Positions 1 through 8,409 of a stretch of 64,000 nucleotides of DNA are shown here, in pieces. Origin of the DNA: an uncultured Roseobacter sp. (GTDB lineage Bacteria > Pseudomonadota > Alphaproteobacteria > Rhodobacterales > Rhodobacteraceae); contig CANKZM010000001.1 of assembly GCA_947488305.1 (NCBI GenBank), forward strand, positions 186,001 through 250,000. Reading direction: 5' to 3'. A program made the translations under genes and the position numbers. The notes below the pieces were generated by a model, which searched no databases, was not told the origin of the DNA, and worked only from the letters and a program-made list of their open reading frames with translations. How positions within the stretch are numbered: position 1 is the stretch's first letter; each line of letters opens with the position of its first letter.

Positions 1-480
1 GTGGCGGCACTAGCTGCCGGACACAAACGCCATCATGCGGCGGCTGTTGCTCTGCGCGAGTTGCAGGCATTTGATCTGGCAGAGTTGGCAGCGACCCCTG
101 CCCATTCACTTCCATATGGCGCGCGCAAGCGGCTGGAGGTTGCGCGCGCCTTGGCGCAAGAGCCTGTCATTCTGCTGCTGGATGAGCCTGCGGCGGGAAT
201 GAACCCGGCTGAGACCGATGATCTGGCAGACCGGCTGACACGAATTCGCCACGAACGCGGCATTGGGATTTTGCTGATCGACCACGACTTGCGGTTCGTT
301 AATCGTCTGTCTAGCTGGACCGTCGTGATGAACCGAGGCACGCTGATCGCGCAGGGCACGCCGGAAGATGTCCGTGCCGATCCCGCTGTCATCGAAGCTT
401 ACATCGGACGGGGCCGCACCGCAGCGGCCGTTACACATTCACAAGAAGAAACCACGTTAAAACAAGGAGTAAGACCATGA
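1..480 (+). CDS. livG: Branched-chain amino acid ABC transporter ATP-binding protein LivG, 5'-truncated by window edge
   Basis: This is the C-terminal 159 residues of an ATPase that powers import of branched-chain amino acids or amides across the inner membrane. Visible are the ABC signature variant LPYG (37-40) followed by a KRLEVARAL helix, Walker B LLLDEP (58-63), and the H-loop histidine in LIDHD (94). Walker A is absent, and LivG proteins are about 250 residues, so roughly 95 residues lie left of the window. The GTG at base 1 is therefore not a believable start. The TGA overlaps the next start (ATGA), showing translational coupling to the binding protein. The Leu-Pro-Tyr-Gly signature is typical of LivG rather than LivF. 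Confidence 0.9.
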   Translation: MAALAAGHKRHHAAAVALRELQAFDLAELAATPAHSLPYGARKRLEVARALAQEPVILLLDEPAAGMNPAETDDLADRLTRIRHERGIGILLIDHDLRFVNRLSSWTVVMNRGTLIAQGTPEDVRADPAVIEAYIGRGRTAAAVTHSQEETTLKQGVRP

Positions 481-1628
481 TTATGAGAAAGTTGCTATTG
501 ACCACCACCAGCGCGCTCGTCGTTGCGGGTGCCGTGCAGGCCGAAGACTACGTGATCGGTGTGATGTCCGCCCAGTCCGGGTATCTCGCCCCCTATGATG
601 GACCTGCCTATGCAGGGTTTCAGTTTTGCATTGACCAGAAGAACGCGGGTGGTGGGCTGAATGGTGAGTTAATGGTCAAGACTATCGTCAAGGACACAAG
701 GTCTGACATCGCCGAGGGCGTCAAGGTCGTGCAGGAAATGATCGACGACGGCGCACAGTTCATCGTTTCTTCTGCCGATGCAGACCCGACGATTGCTGCG
801 GCGCAGATTACCATGGCGGATGGGATTCCCACCATGACCTTCGCCGGGACCGCACCTGTCCTGACCCAGGTTGGTCCCCATGTGTTCGGTAGCTACCCGG
901 CTGACAACCAGCAAGGGGCCGTGCTTGCGGCTTATGCGCGGGAGCAGGGGTTGGAAAACGTCTACCTCGTGAAATCACCTGACAGTGCCTATACGCTCGG
1001 CGGTCCAGAATACTTCGGAGAAGTGTTTGAGAGCCTGGGCGGCAATATCGTCGGCACCTCGAACTATTCGCTGAACCAACCTGACTTTTCTGCGATTGTG
1101 ACAACAATCAAAGCGGCAGAGCCCACGCCTGACGTGATCGTCACATGGGCTTGGGAGCCTGATTTCCCTGCTTTCATCAAGGCGTTGCGCGGTGCGGGGC
1201 TCGACACGCAGGTCATGGGAGGCGATGTGCTTGATACCCCAACGGTGCGTGGCCTGGGGGATGTTGTCGATGGTGTCGTGCACACCTCAGGCGGCTTCCC
1301 TGACGAAGGGTCAGACTACGCCAAGTTCATCGACGACTTCAAAGCGGCCACTGGTACGACGCCTGATAACAACTACTACGTCAATGGCTGCGACATCGCG
1401 AACATGATCGAGCAGGCCGTGGCTGCGGCCGGCTCAACCGACCCAGCTGCGGTAGCGGAGGCAATGGCCGAAATCGAGAACGGCAAAGGCATCATGTCCG
1501 ATTTCACGTTCAAAGGGACAGACAGGATGCCATTGCGTGATGTTGTGGTGGCGCGGATCACAGGTGCGGGTGAGAAAGAGTTTGTCTTGCGCACAACTGC
1601 GGATCCGGACCTGTTGCCGCAACCGTAA
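477..1628 (+). CDS. Branched-chain amino acid/amide ABC transporter periplasmic binding protein
   Basis: A 383-residue periplasmic ligand-binding protein of the LivK/AmiC (Peripla_BP_6) type that delivers ligand to the Liv permeases. It has a Sec signal peptide (RKLLLTTTSALVVAGAVQA, then EDYVIGV) and the usual opening GVMSAQSGYLAPYDGP. An AAGG AG-type ribosome site lies just before the ATG. A second ATG two codons later (483) is an equally possible start. It overlaps livG by four bases and sits between the two ATPase genes, which is common in these operons. The specific ligand cannot be told from sequence; the downstream amidohydrolase hints at an amide or N-acyl amino acid. Confidence 0.9.
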   Translation: MIMRKLLLTTTSALVVAGAVQAEDYVIGVMSAQSGYLAPYDGPAYAGFQFCIDQKNAGGGLNGELMVKTIVKDTRSDIAEGVKVVQEMIDDGAQFIVSSADADPTIAAAQITMADGIPTMTFAGTAPVLTQVGPHVFGSYPADNQQGAVLAAYAREQGLENVYLVKSPDSAYTLGGPEYFGEVFESLGGNIVGTSNYSLNQPDFSAIVTTIKAAEPTPDVIVTWAWEPDFPAFIKALRGAGLDTQVMGGDVLDTPTVRGLGDVVDGVVHTSGGFPDEGSDYAKFIDDFKAATGTTPDNNYYVNGCDIANMIEQAVAAAGSTDPAAVAEAMAEIENGKGIMSDFTFKGTDRMPLRDVVVARITGAGEKEFVLRTTADPDLLPQP

Positions 1629-1641
1629 AGGGTCTCCGGGG

Positions 1642-2355
1642 ATGGAAACTGCACTCCAAATCAAAGGGCTGGATGTCCGCTACGGTCCCGTTCAGGCCGT
1701 GCGGGGCATTGATCTGATCGCAGCTAAAAGCGGCGTGACGGCTCTTTTGGGGGCAAATGGCGCAGGCAAGACGTCAACCGTCATGGCGATTGCCGGTGCG
1801 CGAAAGATCTCTGCCGGATCGGTTTCCATCTTTGGGCAAGATATGACAGGGGCTGCACCCGACGCGATTGTGCGGGCGGGTGTGGCCATTTCGCCGGAAG
1901 GACGGCGCGTATTTGCCGCTCTTTCGGTCGAAGACAACCTGACACTCGCCGGGTCCGTTCTGGGGGATGCCGCCCGGGCAAATGCACAAAAAACCGCAAT
2001 GATGGAGCGGTTCCCGATATTGGGGGATCGGCGCAAGCAACTTGCGGGCCTGCTTTCGGGAGGAGAGCAACAGATGTTGGCGGTCGCCCGGGCGTTGATG
2101 AGCGAGCCTCGCCTGTTGCTGATGGATGAGCCATCGCTGGGCCTCGCGCCGCAGATGGTCGATGCAATTTTTGGCATTGTCGAGGAATTGCGCGATGAGG
2201 GGATTTCAATCTTGCTGGTCGAGCAGAACGCGACGCTGGCGCTTGATGTCGCCGATCACGCTGTTGTGCTGGCAAATGGTGCTGTGGCAGCCGCAGGCGA
2301 TCCGGAGGATCTGAAGAATGACAAGCTGCTACAAGCAGCCTACCTGGCGGCCTGA
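1642..2355 (+). CDS. livF: Branched-chain amino acid ABC transporter ATP-binding protein LivF
   Basis: 237 residues, the usual LivF length. Walker A is GANGAGKT, the signature LSGGEQQMLAVARAL and Walker B LLLMDEPSLGLAP, followed by ILLVEQNA in the switch region, where LivF carries Gln instead of His. The frame is open upstream to 1537, but ATG 1642 (METALQIKGLDV) gives the family N-terminus and clears the preceding gene. It pairs with LivG as the second nucleotide-binding subunit. Three bases separate its stop from livH. Confidence 0.92.
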   Translation: METALQIKGLDVRYGPVQAVRGIDLIAAKSGVTALLGANGAGKTSTVMAIAGARKISAGSVSIFGQDMTGAAPDAIVRAGVAISPEGRRVFAALSVEDNLTLAGSVLGDAARANAQKTAMMERFPILGDRRKQLAGLLSGGEQQMLAVARALMSEPRLLLMDEPSLGLAPQMVDAIFGIVEELRDEGISILLVEQNATLALDVADHAVVLANGAVAAAGDPEDLKNDKLLQAAYLAA

Positions 2356-2358
2356 ATA

Positions 2359-3246
2359 ATGGATCTGATCGTTCAACAGTCCATCAATGCCATCAGCCTT
2401 GGCGGGGTTTATGCGATGCTGGCTTTGGGGCTGGCGATCGTGTTTTCAATTGTCGGGCTGATCAACTTTGCCCATGGCGACATCATGACATTCGGCGGTT
2501 ACGGCATCTTTCTGGCGCTTGTCTTTGGCTTTTCACCGGTGGCGGCCCTGGCCATTGGGATCGGGGCTGCCGTGATTATGGCCCTGACCCTGGAACGTAC
2601 GGCATTTCGTGCGATGCGGGGGGCCGATGTCGTGACCTTGCTGATCACGAGTTTCGCGGTATCTGAAATTCTCAAGGTCCTGTTTCAGAATGGAATATCC
2701 GCCCGCCCGGTGCCCATTTCCTTTCCCGCCGGTTGGTCCGGCACCTATGAGGTTGCAGGTGCAACCATTGGGGTCGTGCCGACCGTTTCGATCATTGTAG
2801 CCTTTGCATCGCTGACGGGCCTGACGCTGGTGTTGCGGCGCACGGCCACCGGAATGGCCATGCGGGCAGCGGCGGAAGACATCGAGATGCTCAAGCTATT
2901 GGGCGTTCGGGCCAACCGGGTGGTGGCCATTGCGTTTGCCATCTCTGGCCTGCTGGCCGGGGTTGCGGCCGTGATCTGGACCGCTCAGCGGGGGTCTGTT
3001 GACCCGATGATGGGATTTTTTCCGGTGTTGAAAGCCTTTATCGCGACGGTGCTGGGGGGGCTGGGCAGCCTCGGCGGTGCTGTTTTGGGAGGGTTTGTCA
3101 TCGGCATACTCGAAGTGTTGACGCAGGCCTTCTTACCTGACGGTCTTTCCCCCTACCGTGATGCCATCGTTCTGGCACTTGTTATCGCGGCCTTGCTCTG
3201 GCGGCCAGACGGCTTGCTGCCAGCGAAGAACGCAAACCGCTCATGA
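2359..3246 (+). CDS. livH: Branched-chain amino acid ABC transporter permease LivH
   Basis: A 295-residue inner-membrane permease with about eight hydrophobic helices and the LivH hallmarks GLINFAHGDIMTFGGY near the N-terminus and VLGGLGSLGGAVLGGFVIG near the C-terminus. It forms the translocation pore, normally with LivM. No livM is seen in the window, and it probably lies upstream of livG. It is part of the operon livG'-binding protein-livF-livH and is followed after 40 bases by the amidohydrolase-like gene. Confidence 0.92.
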   Translation: MDLIVQQSINAISLGGVYAMLALGLAIVFSIVGLINFAHGDIMTFGGYGIFLALVFGFSPVAALAIGIGAAVIMALTLERTAFRAMRGADVVTLLITSFAVSEILKVLFQNGISARPVPISFPAGWSGTYEVAGATIGVVPTVSIIVAFASLTGLTLVLRRTATGMAMRAAAEDIEMLKLLGVRANRVVAIAFAISGLLAGVAAVIWTAQRGSVDPMMGFFPVLKAFIATVLGGLGSLGGAVLGGFVIGILEVLTQAFLPDGLSPYRDAIVLALVIAALLWRPDGLLPAKNANRS

Positions 3247-3286
3247 CATTGGAGCTGCCCTTCAACGAGATTACCGAGGATGGCAC

Positions 3287-4063
3287 GTGACCGCTCCGGC
3301 AGAGGCTGACGGGCTTGTCGGACCCGACGATCCCATGCCCGTTGAATGGGTGAACCGGGACAGCAAAAGCCCGATCTTGCTGCTCTGCGAGCATGCCGGG
3401 CAAGCAATACCAACCCGCCTTAATGGACTGGGCCTTCCTGATGGGGCGATTGATTTGCACATCGGATGGGATATCGGGGCAGAACGACTGGCCGTTGCGA
3501 TTGCCGAGAAGTTGAATGCCCCGCTTATTTTGCAGCGTTACAGCCGCCTCGTGCTTGATTGCAACCGACCATTGTCTTCAGAAAGCTCGATCCCGGAAGT
3601 GAGCGATACTGTCGTTGTCCCAGGCAACCAATTGTTGGAGGATGAGCAGCGACACCTGCGTGCGCATCTGATCTTTGACCCTTTGAACGATGCGATTGAA
3701 GAGGGATTTGCACACGCCCCCAGGCGCGCTGCTTTTTCGATCCACACGTTCACCCGACAGTTGCAGAATAGCCCGGAACGGAAATGGGATGCGGGTATTC
3801 TGTGTCGCAACGACTTATCTACAGCTCAAACGATCCTACGGTGCATTAGCCGGGCCGATCCGACGCTCGCTGTTGCGATAAACAAACCCTACCAGATCGA
3901 AGAAGATGGCGATTGGTTCATTCCACACCATGCAGAGCCACGTGGCGTGCATCACAGTCTGATCGAAGTCTGCAACGACCAGCTATCAACGGACGCACAG
4001 GTCGAGACATGGGCAAATATGCTGGCAGAGGCCTTTCAGGCTGTTCTCGAAGAAAACTCATGA
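3287..4063 (+). CDS. N-formylglutamate amidohydrolase family protein
   Basis: A 258-residue cytoplasmic hydrolase of the FGase (HutG-like) family. These zinc enzymes cleave N-formyl-glutamate or related N-acyl amino acids. Family landmarks are LLLCEHAGQAIP (metal-binding region), HIGWDIGAERLA, SRLVLDCNRP and SIHTFTRQL. The frame is open back to 3158 inside livH. GTG 3287 is chosen because GAGGA lies six bases upstream and the protein then starts just before the conserved core. An ATG at 3334 is an alternative. Position at the end of a liv operon suggests that an imported amide or N-acyl amino acid is hydrolysed. The histidine-pathway role is not supported, because no other hut gene is present. 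Confidence 0.82.
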   Translation: MTAPAEADGLVGPDDPMPVEWVNRDSKSPILLLCEHAGQAIPTRLNGLGLPDGAIDLHIGWDIGAERLAVAIAEKLNAPLILQRYSRLVLDCNRPLSSESSIPEVSDTVVVPGNQLLEDEQRHLRAHLIFDPLNDAIEEGFAHAPRRAAFSIHTFTRQLQNSPERKWDAGILCRNDLSTAQTILRCISRADPTLAVAINKPYQIEEDGDWFIPHHAEPRGVHHSLIEVCNDQLSTDAQVETWANMLAEAFQAVLEENS

Positions 4064-4084
4064 ACTTTGGTTGCCTGCATCGCG

Positions 4085-7000
4085 CTATGCCCGCCAGCGG
4101 GTCACTTCTGCCAGCACCTTGTCCAATGTCGATGCGATGGTGTCGACGGCTTCTTCGTCAATTGTGAGGGGCGGACGGATTTTCAAAATGTTGTCCTTTG
4201 GGCCTTCGCTGCCGATCAGAATGCGGTAATCCCGCATCCGGTTTTTGACATAAGAACAGATCTCGGTGCTTTCGCTTCCGTCCCCATTGACGAGTTCGAC
4301 ACCCATAAACAGCCCCATGCCGCGCACATCGCCGATGCACTCGAATCTCTGCATCAGGCCTTGCAACTGCCCAAACAACTTGTCGCCCATGACTTTTGCG
4401 TTCTCTTGCAGCCCTTCGTCATCAACGATGTCCATCACCTCTTTGCCGATCAGGCAAGACAGGGTTGAGCCGCCAAAGGTCGAGAAGAACTCGATCCCGT
4501 TGTCGAAGCTCTCAGCGATGTCCTTCGTGGTGGCCACGACGCCAATCGGATGTCCATTCCCGATGGGTTTGCCAAGCACGACGATATCGGGGATCACCTC
4601 TTGTTGCTCGAAACCAAAATAGAAATCTCCCAGACGGCCCAGCCCGGTCTGCACCTCATCCGCGATGCATACGCCGCCAGCCGTCCTGACTTTTTCATAA
4701 ACCTTTGCGAGATACCCAATGGGCGGAATGATCTGACCCCCGACGGAGGGAAAGGTTTCGGCGATAAAGCCTGCAAGCCCGTGGCCGCTTTCTTTGAGTG
4801 TTGCGATTGCCGGATCAATCAGGTCAGCAAAGCGCCCTGCGCGCTGTGGGTCATCTCGGCGGTATGCGCCGCGGTAGTCATCCGCCACATCGACCAGTTC
4901 GACCCAATCAGCTTTGCCGACGCCGCCGGGTTTGGCAAACTTATAGGCCGAAATGTCAATCGCGCCCGTCGTATTGCCATGGTATCCGTGATCTGGAGTG
5001 ATCATCCCCCTGTCACCGGTATGAGCGCGGGCCAGCCGCAAGGCCAGCTCGTTGGCTTCCGAGCCTGAGTTGACAAAGAAACACTTTTGAAAGCGTTGGG
5101 GCAGTTTCGACAGGATCTTTTCAGCAAATTTGGTCTGCGCAGGATGCAGGTAGCGTGTGTTGGAGTTGATGCGTTTGAGTTGCTCTGCTGCCACGGCCTG
5201 AATGCGAGGGTGCGCATGACCAACATGCGGAACGTTGTTGTACGCATCAAGATACACCCGACCCCATTCATCGAAAAGGTGATGCCGCCACCCCCGCAAT
5301 AGCATTACCGGCTCGGCGTAGGTCAGGCTGAGATTTCCGGCGAAGTGCTCTTGTCGCTTGGCATGAATGATGTCTTTTTGAGGTGCTCTATATTGTACCT
5401 TCTCGTTGGGCAGGTTGAGCAGGCAGGCCGGGTTAGGGCACAACCTCTGCCACAAGCCCAGATCATCAGGGTCCGCAACACCCGGCCATGACGGGGCCAT
5501 ACCGTCGGCAGTCATCAGAAGTTGGAAGTGCAGATGCGGCGCCCATCCACCGTTCACGGGCTGCGCGCCAAGCACGCAAAAGGCGGCACCGGCTTCGACC
5601 ATATCGCCGACCTTGAGCTTTTGGAGAAAACCCGGATCGAGATGCCCATAAAGCGTGTAGAAGCAATCGCCTTGTGGCGTCTCATGCTTGAGAATGATCA
5701 TGCCGCCGTAGTCAAGCGGACCTGTGCGGTTCTCTGCCACGACGACCTCACCCTTTAGAGGAGCATGAACTGTGGTTCCTGCCGGGGCGAAGATGTCGAC
5801 GCCCAGATGCACGCTGCGTCGATCATCGATCTTGCTTGGCCCTGCACGGAATGCTTCGTCCGTGTAGATCAGGCGCGGCTCTCGATAATACCCAAGCCAG
5901 ATCGGATTTGACTTTGCCGTTTGGTGACCGAGAGAGGCAGCCTCGGACGGCTGCATTGCAAAGGGGTTTTGCGGTTCCGATGAGCGCTCGACAGACAGGC
6001 TTCCCAAAGGGGCGTCGGAGAGGTCATGTTGTATGATCGGGCTAAATTGGCCTCTGGAGTTCTCCAGCCAGTTTTGTACCCGATCTGCGCCCTCTACTAC
6101 GGGTAATCCACACGCGGTACGCAATCTCGCACGGATCAAAGGGGGATGGCTATGATCCTTTTCCAGGAACCGCCAGGCGGGAGCTTGAGATATCGTGACG
6201 TAAGGATCATCCGGTGTCTCCTGCGCCATAAGCGTCGAATTCACCACGCTGACGGCCAACCTGGTACGGAGAAGCGACCAGAGCAAATCAATTTCGCTGC
6301 TGCTCAACGGACATGCGCTGTGGTAGCCTTCCACAAGGACGCCAAGGGCCCGCTCGGGTCGGTCATGATCCAGAACGATGTAGGCACCAGCAATGGCTAG
6401 ATCGCAGATTTTGGGGGCAGCGCACATGTCGCCAAAATCAATCAGTCCTGAAGCCGACAGCGCCTGGCCCATCTCGCCTTCGACAAGAATATTGAAATCA
6501 TTTGCATCATTGTGGGTCGCCTGTTTCGGCATGTCGGACAAGAGAGGTTTGATCCGCAAAAACTCCGCGCCGATTTCTTCCACAATGCGGCGCCGCGTGG
6601 GGTCATGGATGCAAGCGGTTTGGTCGTTAATCCATTCAGATTGCGTCAGGTCCCATTTGAAGTCGCGTGTCAGGGCACCATGTGTAAAATCCGACAGCAC
6701 GGCTGTGCAACGTCCGAGCGTTTCGCCAACGCCACGGATCAGGTTTGTGGTTTTGGGTGCGACGTGGGCATAGCAGCGTCCGCGCAGCTTCGATAGCACC
6801 CACAAAAGCCTTTCGTCACCATCTGGTCCGACGCTCTTTACGTAGCACTGCATGTTCTGGTCGCGAAGGACCGTTGGAACTGGCAGGCTGGCATCTTTCT
6901 GCGCGAAATGATCCAGCGCCCGGACCTGCAGATCAATCAAGCTTTCCATGCATCCGGGGCGCATAACCTTGAGGATATACTCCCGCCCATCCACTGCGCT

Positions 7001-7099
7001 GGCCAGAAAGTTCAGGTCGTACTCTCCATCAAGCGGATGTAATTGCGCCTCTATCCGCCAATGTCGCTGAAGTTCTTTCGTCCAATATTCTATCGACAT
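4085..7099 (-). CDS. Three-domain protein: APH-type kinase, M23 peptidase fold, class III aminotransferase/phospho-lyase
   Basis: 1004 residues, no signal peptide, so cytoplasmic. Residues 1-340 are an aminoglycoside/choline-kinase fold with the Brenner motif HNDANDFN (H196, D198, N203) and DFGD (221-224). Residues 425-530 are an M23 (LytM) fold with its full zinc set HLGVD (H431, D435) and HLH (H522, H524). Residues 585-1004 are a class III PLP enzyme with NSGSEANE (677-684), IADEV (D814) and PLP lysine in LGKPIGNGHP (K844). Kinase plus class III phospho-lyase matches the two steps used on hydroxylysine and phosphoethanolamine (kinase HYKK; lyases PHYKPL/ETNPPL), so an amino-alcohol degradative role is likely. 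The role of a cytoplasmic M23 fold is unknown. Convergent with the preceding operon. Confidence 0.88.
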   Translation of the reverse strand: MSIEYWTKELQRHWRIEAQLHPLDGEYDLNFLASAVDGREYILKVMRPGCMESLIDLQVRALDHFAQKDASLPVPTVLRDQNMQCYVKSVGPDGDERLLWVLSKLRGRCYAHVAPKTTNLIRGVGETLGRCTAVLSDFTHGALTRDFKWDLTQSEWINDQTACIHDPTRRRIVEEIGAEFLRIKPLLSDMPKQATHNDANDFNILVEGEMGQALSASGLIDFGDMCAAPKICDLAIAGAYIVLDHDRPERALGVLVEGYHSACPLSSSEIDLLWSLLRTRLAVSVVNSTLMAQETPDDPYVTISQAPAWRFLEKDHSHPPLIRARLRTACGLPVVEGADRVQNWLENSRGQFSPIIQHDLSDAPLGSLSVERSSEPQNPFAMQPSEAASLGHQTAKSNPIWLGYYREPRLIYTDEAFRAGPSKIDDRRSVHLGVDIFAPAGTTVHAPLKGEVVVAENRTGPLDYGGMIILKHETPQGDCFYTLYGHLDPGFLQKLKVGDMVEAGAAFCVLGAQPVNGGWAPHLHFQLLMTADGMAPSWPGVADPDDLGLWQRLCPNPACLLNLPNEKVQYRAPQKDIIHAKRQEHFAGNLSLTYAEPVMLLRGWRHHLFDEWGRVYLDAYNNVPHVGHAHPRIQAVAAEQLKRINSNTRYLHPAQTKFAEKILSKLPQRFQKCFFVNSGSEANELALRLARAHTGDRGMITPDHGYHGNTTGAIDISAYKFAKPGGVGKADWVELVDVADDYRGAYRRDDPQRAGRFADLIDPAIATLKESGHGLAGFIAETFPSVGGQIIPPIGYLAKVYEKVRTAGGVCIADEVQTGLGRLGDFYFGFEQQEVIPDIVVLGKPIGNGHPIGVVATTKDIAESFDNGIEFFSTFGGSTLSCLIGKEVMDIVDDEGLQENAKVMGDKLFGQLQGLMQRFECIGDVRGMGLFMGVELVNGDGSESTEICSYVKNRMRDYRILIGSEGPKDNILKIRPPLTIDEEAVDTIASTLDKVLAEVTRWRA

Positions 7100-7256
7100 A
7101 GGGTTTGCCCGGCTGGAGACTCATTACCCTATGGATGCCGTATTTTAGATTGCGGGCAAAGCGGCAAGTGTAGACGTTGATGAAGGTTGATCCGTCGCGC
7201 AGACAATCCGGCGCAAGCGGCCTGCAACTGTGCGGCATAAACAACTTGACGTCCGA

Positions 7257-7270
7257 TGTTACCGCGAACA
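7257..7270. promoter_or_regulatory. Putative LacI-family operator upstream of the LacI-type gene
   Basis: TGTTACCGCGAACA is an imperfect palindrome closely matching the two operators at 8359-8394 (TGTTACCGGTCACA and its reverse complement). It lies 11 bases before the regulator ATG and just after a TTGACG hexamer (7246-7251), suggesting negative autoregulation. Confidence 0.55.
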
Positions 7271-7281
7271 CCCTAAGCAAC

Positions 7282-8313
7282 ATGAGCGATCCAACAGCAA
7301 AATCGAACGGTCCCGTCACAATGCGGGACGTGGCCCGTGCCGCCGGTGTATCGCGCATGACTGTCAGTCGCGCCTTGAAAAAAAACAGTCCCGTATCGCA
7401 GGAGACCCGAGAGCGCATTCTGAAGGTTGTTCGCGAAATGAATTATGTGCCGGACTACATGGCAGGTAGTTTGACCACGGGGCGTTCGGGATTTGTCGCC
7501 GTTCTGGTGCCTTCGCTCAACAACCTGCATTTCGCGGAAACCGTGCAGGCATTGACCGAAGAGCTTGAAAAAGACGGTCGGCAGATATTGCTCGGGCATA
7601 CAGATTACTCGGCGGAACGGGAAGAACGCATGGTCGAAGATATGTTGAAGCGGCGACCTGAAGCGATCGTGCTTTCCTATGACGGCCATTCGGACCGAAC
7701 AGTAGCGCTGTTGGGTGATGCACATGTTCCGGTGATCGAGCTTTGGGAAAGACCCGAGGAGCCGATCGGGCACACAATCGGTTTTTCGAACTGCGATGCC
7801 GCCGCTGAAATGACCCGGGCATTGATTGCGAAAGGGTATTCGAAAATCGCTTTTCTTGGTGAAGCGGACGATGACTGGACCCGAGGTGGAGCGCGTCGCA
7901 AGGGGTTTTTGATCGCGATGGAGGAAGCTGGTCTGTCTTCGCACAGGGTGTTGCGGACAGGTAAGCCACCATTATCGATCGAGGAAGGAGCTGCTGCCGC
8001 TCCAAAGTTATTGACCGCTTTCCCCGATACCGATTGTGTGTTTTGCGTGTCCGATGCCCCGGCGTTTGGCATGCTGTCTGCCTTGCCGGGCCTCGGAAAA
8101 TCTGTGCCGGACGACATCGGCGTCGTGGGGTTCGGCAATTTCGAAGTGGGGCGTTTTGCGCACCCGACGATTTCCACCGTTTCAATTGATCCCAAAACGA
8201 TTGGGAGGGAGACCGGCCGGCTAATCGCGGAGCTGTTGGCCAACCCGCAAAGCGAAGGGCGTCGGTTTGTCCCTGTGTCGGTGGATCTGACCTTCCGCGA
8301 AAGCTCCAGATAG
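7282..8313 (+). CDS. LacI-family transcriptional regulator
   Basis: 343 residues: an N-terminal helix-turn-helix (TMRDVARAAGVSRMTVSRAL) and hinge region, then a periplasmic-binding-protein-like effector domain containing GFVAVLVPSLNN and DIGVVGFGNFE. The frame is open to 7177, but ATG 7282 gives the standard LacI length, and the operator-like palindrome 7257-7270 would otherwise be inside the gene. It is placed directly before a sugar ABC operon whose leader carries two matching operators, so it most likely represses that operon until the sugar binds. The ribosome site is weak, so the start is not certain. Confidence 0.88.
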   Translation: MSDPTAKSNGPVTMRDVARAAGVSRMTVSRALKKNSPVSQETRERILKVVREMNYVPDYMAGSLTTGRSGFVAVLVPSLNNLHFAETVQALTEELEKDGRQILLGHTDYSAEREERMVEDMLKRRPEAIVLSYDGHSDRTVALLGDAHVPVIELWERPEEPIGHTIGFSNCDAAAEMTRALIAKGYSKIAFLGEADDDWTRGGARRKGFLIAMEEAGLSSHRVLRTGKPPLSIEEGAAAAPKLLTAFPDTDCVFCVSDAPAFGMLSALPGLGKSVPDDIGVVGFGNFEVGRFAHPTISTVSIDPKTIGRETGRLIAELLANPQSEGRRFVPVSVDLTFRESSR

Positions 8314-8358
8314 ATGTTCGGTCGGTCCTGAAGGACAACGCATAGCAATTTTTTCTTG

Positions 8359-8394
8359 TGTTACCGGTCACAATCGTTAATGTGACCGGTAACA
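8359..8394. promoter_or_regulatory. Paired LacI-type operators before the sugar transport operon
   Basis: TGTTACCGGTCACA (8359-8372) and its exact reverse complement TGTGACCGGTAACA (8381-8394) are centred 22 bases apart, about two helical turns, and each is nearly palindromic about the CG centre typical of LacI-family sites. A GTTAAT hexamer (8376-8381) lies between them and could be the -10 element. Confidence 0.72.
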
Positions 8395-8409
8395 AGGATG
8401 GATTTGCTT

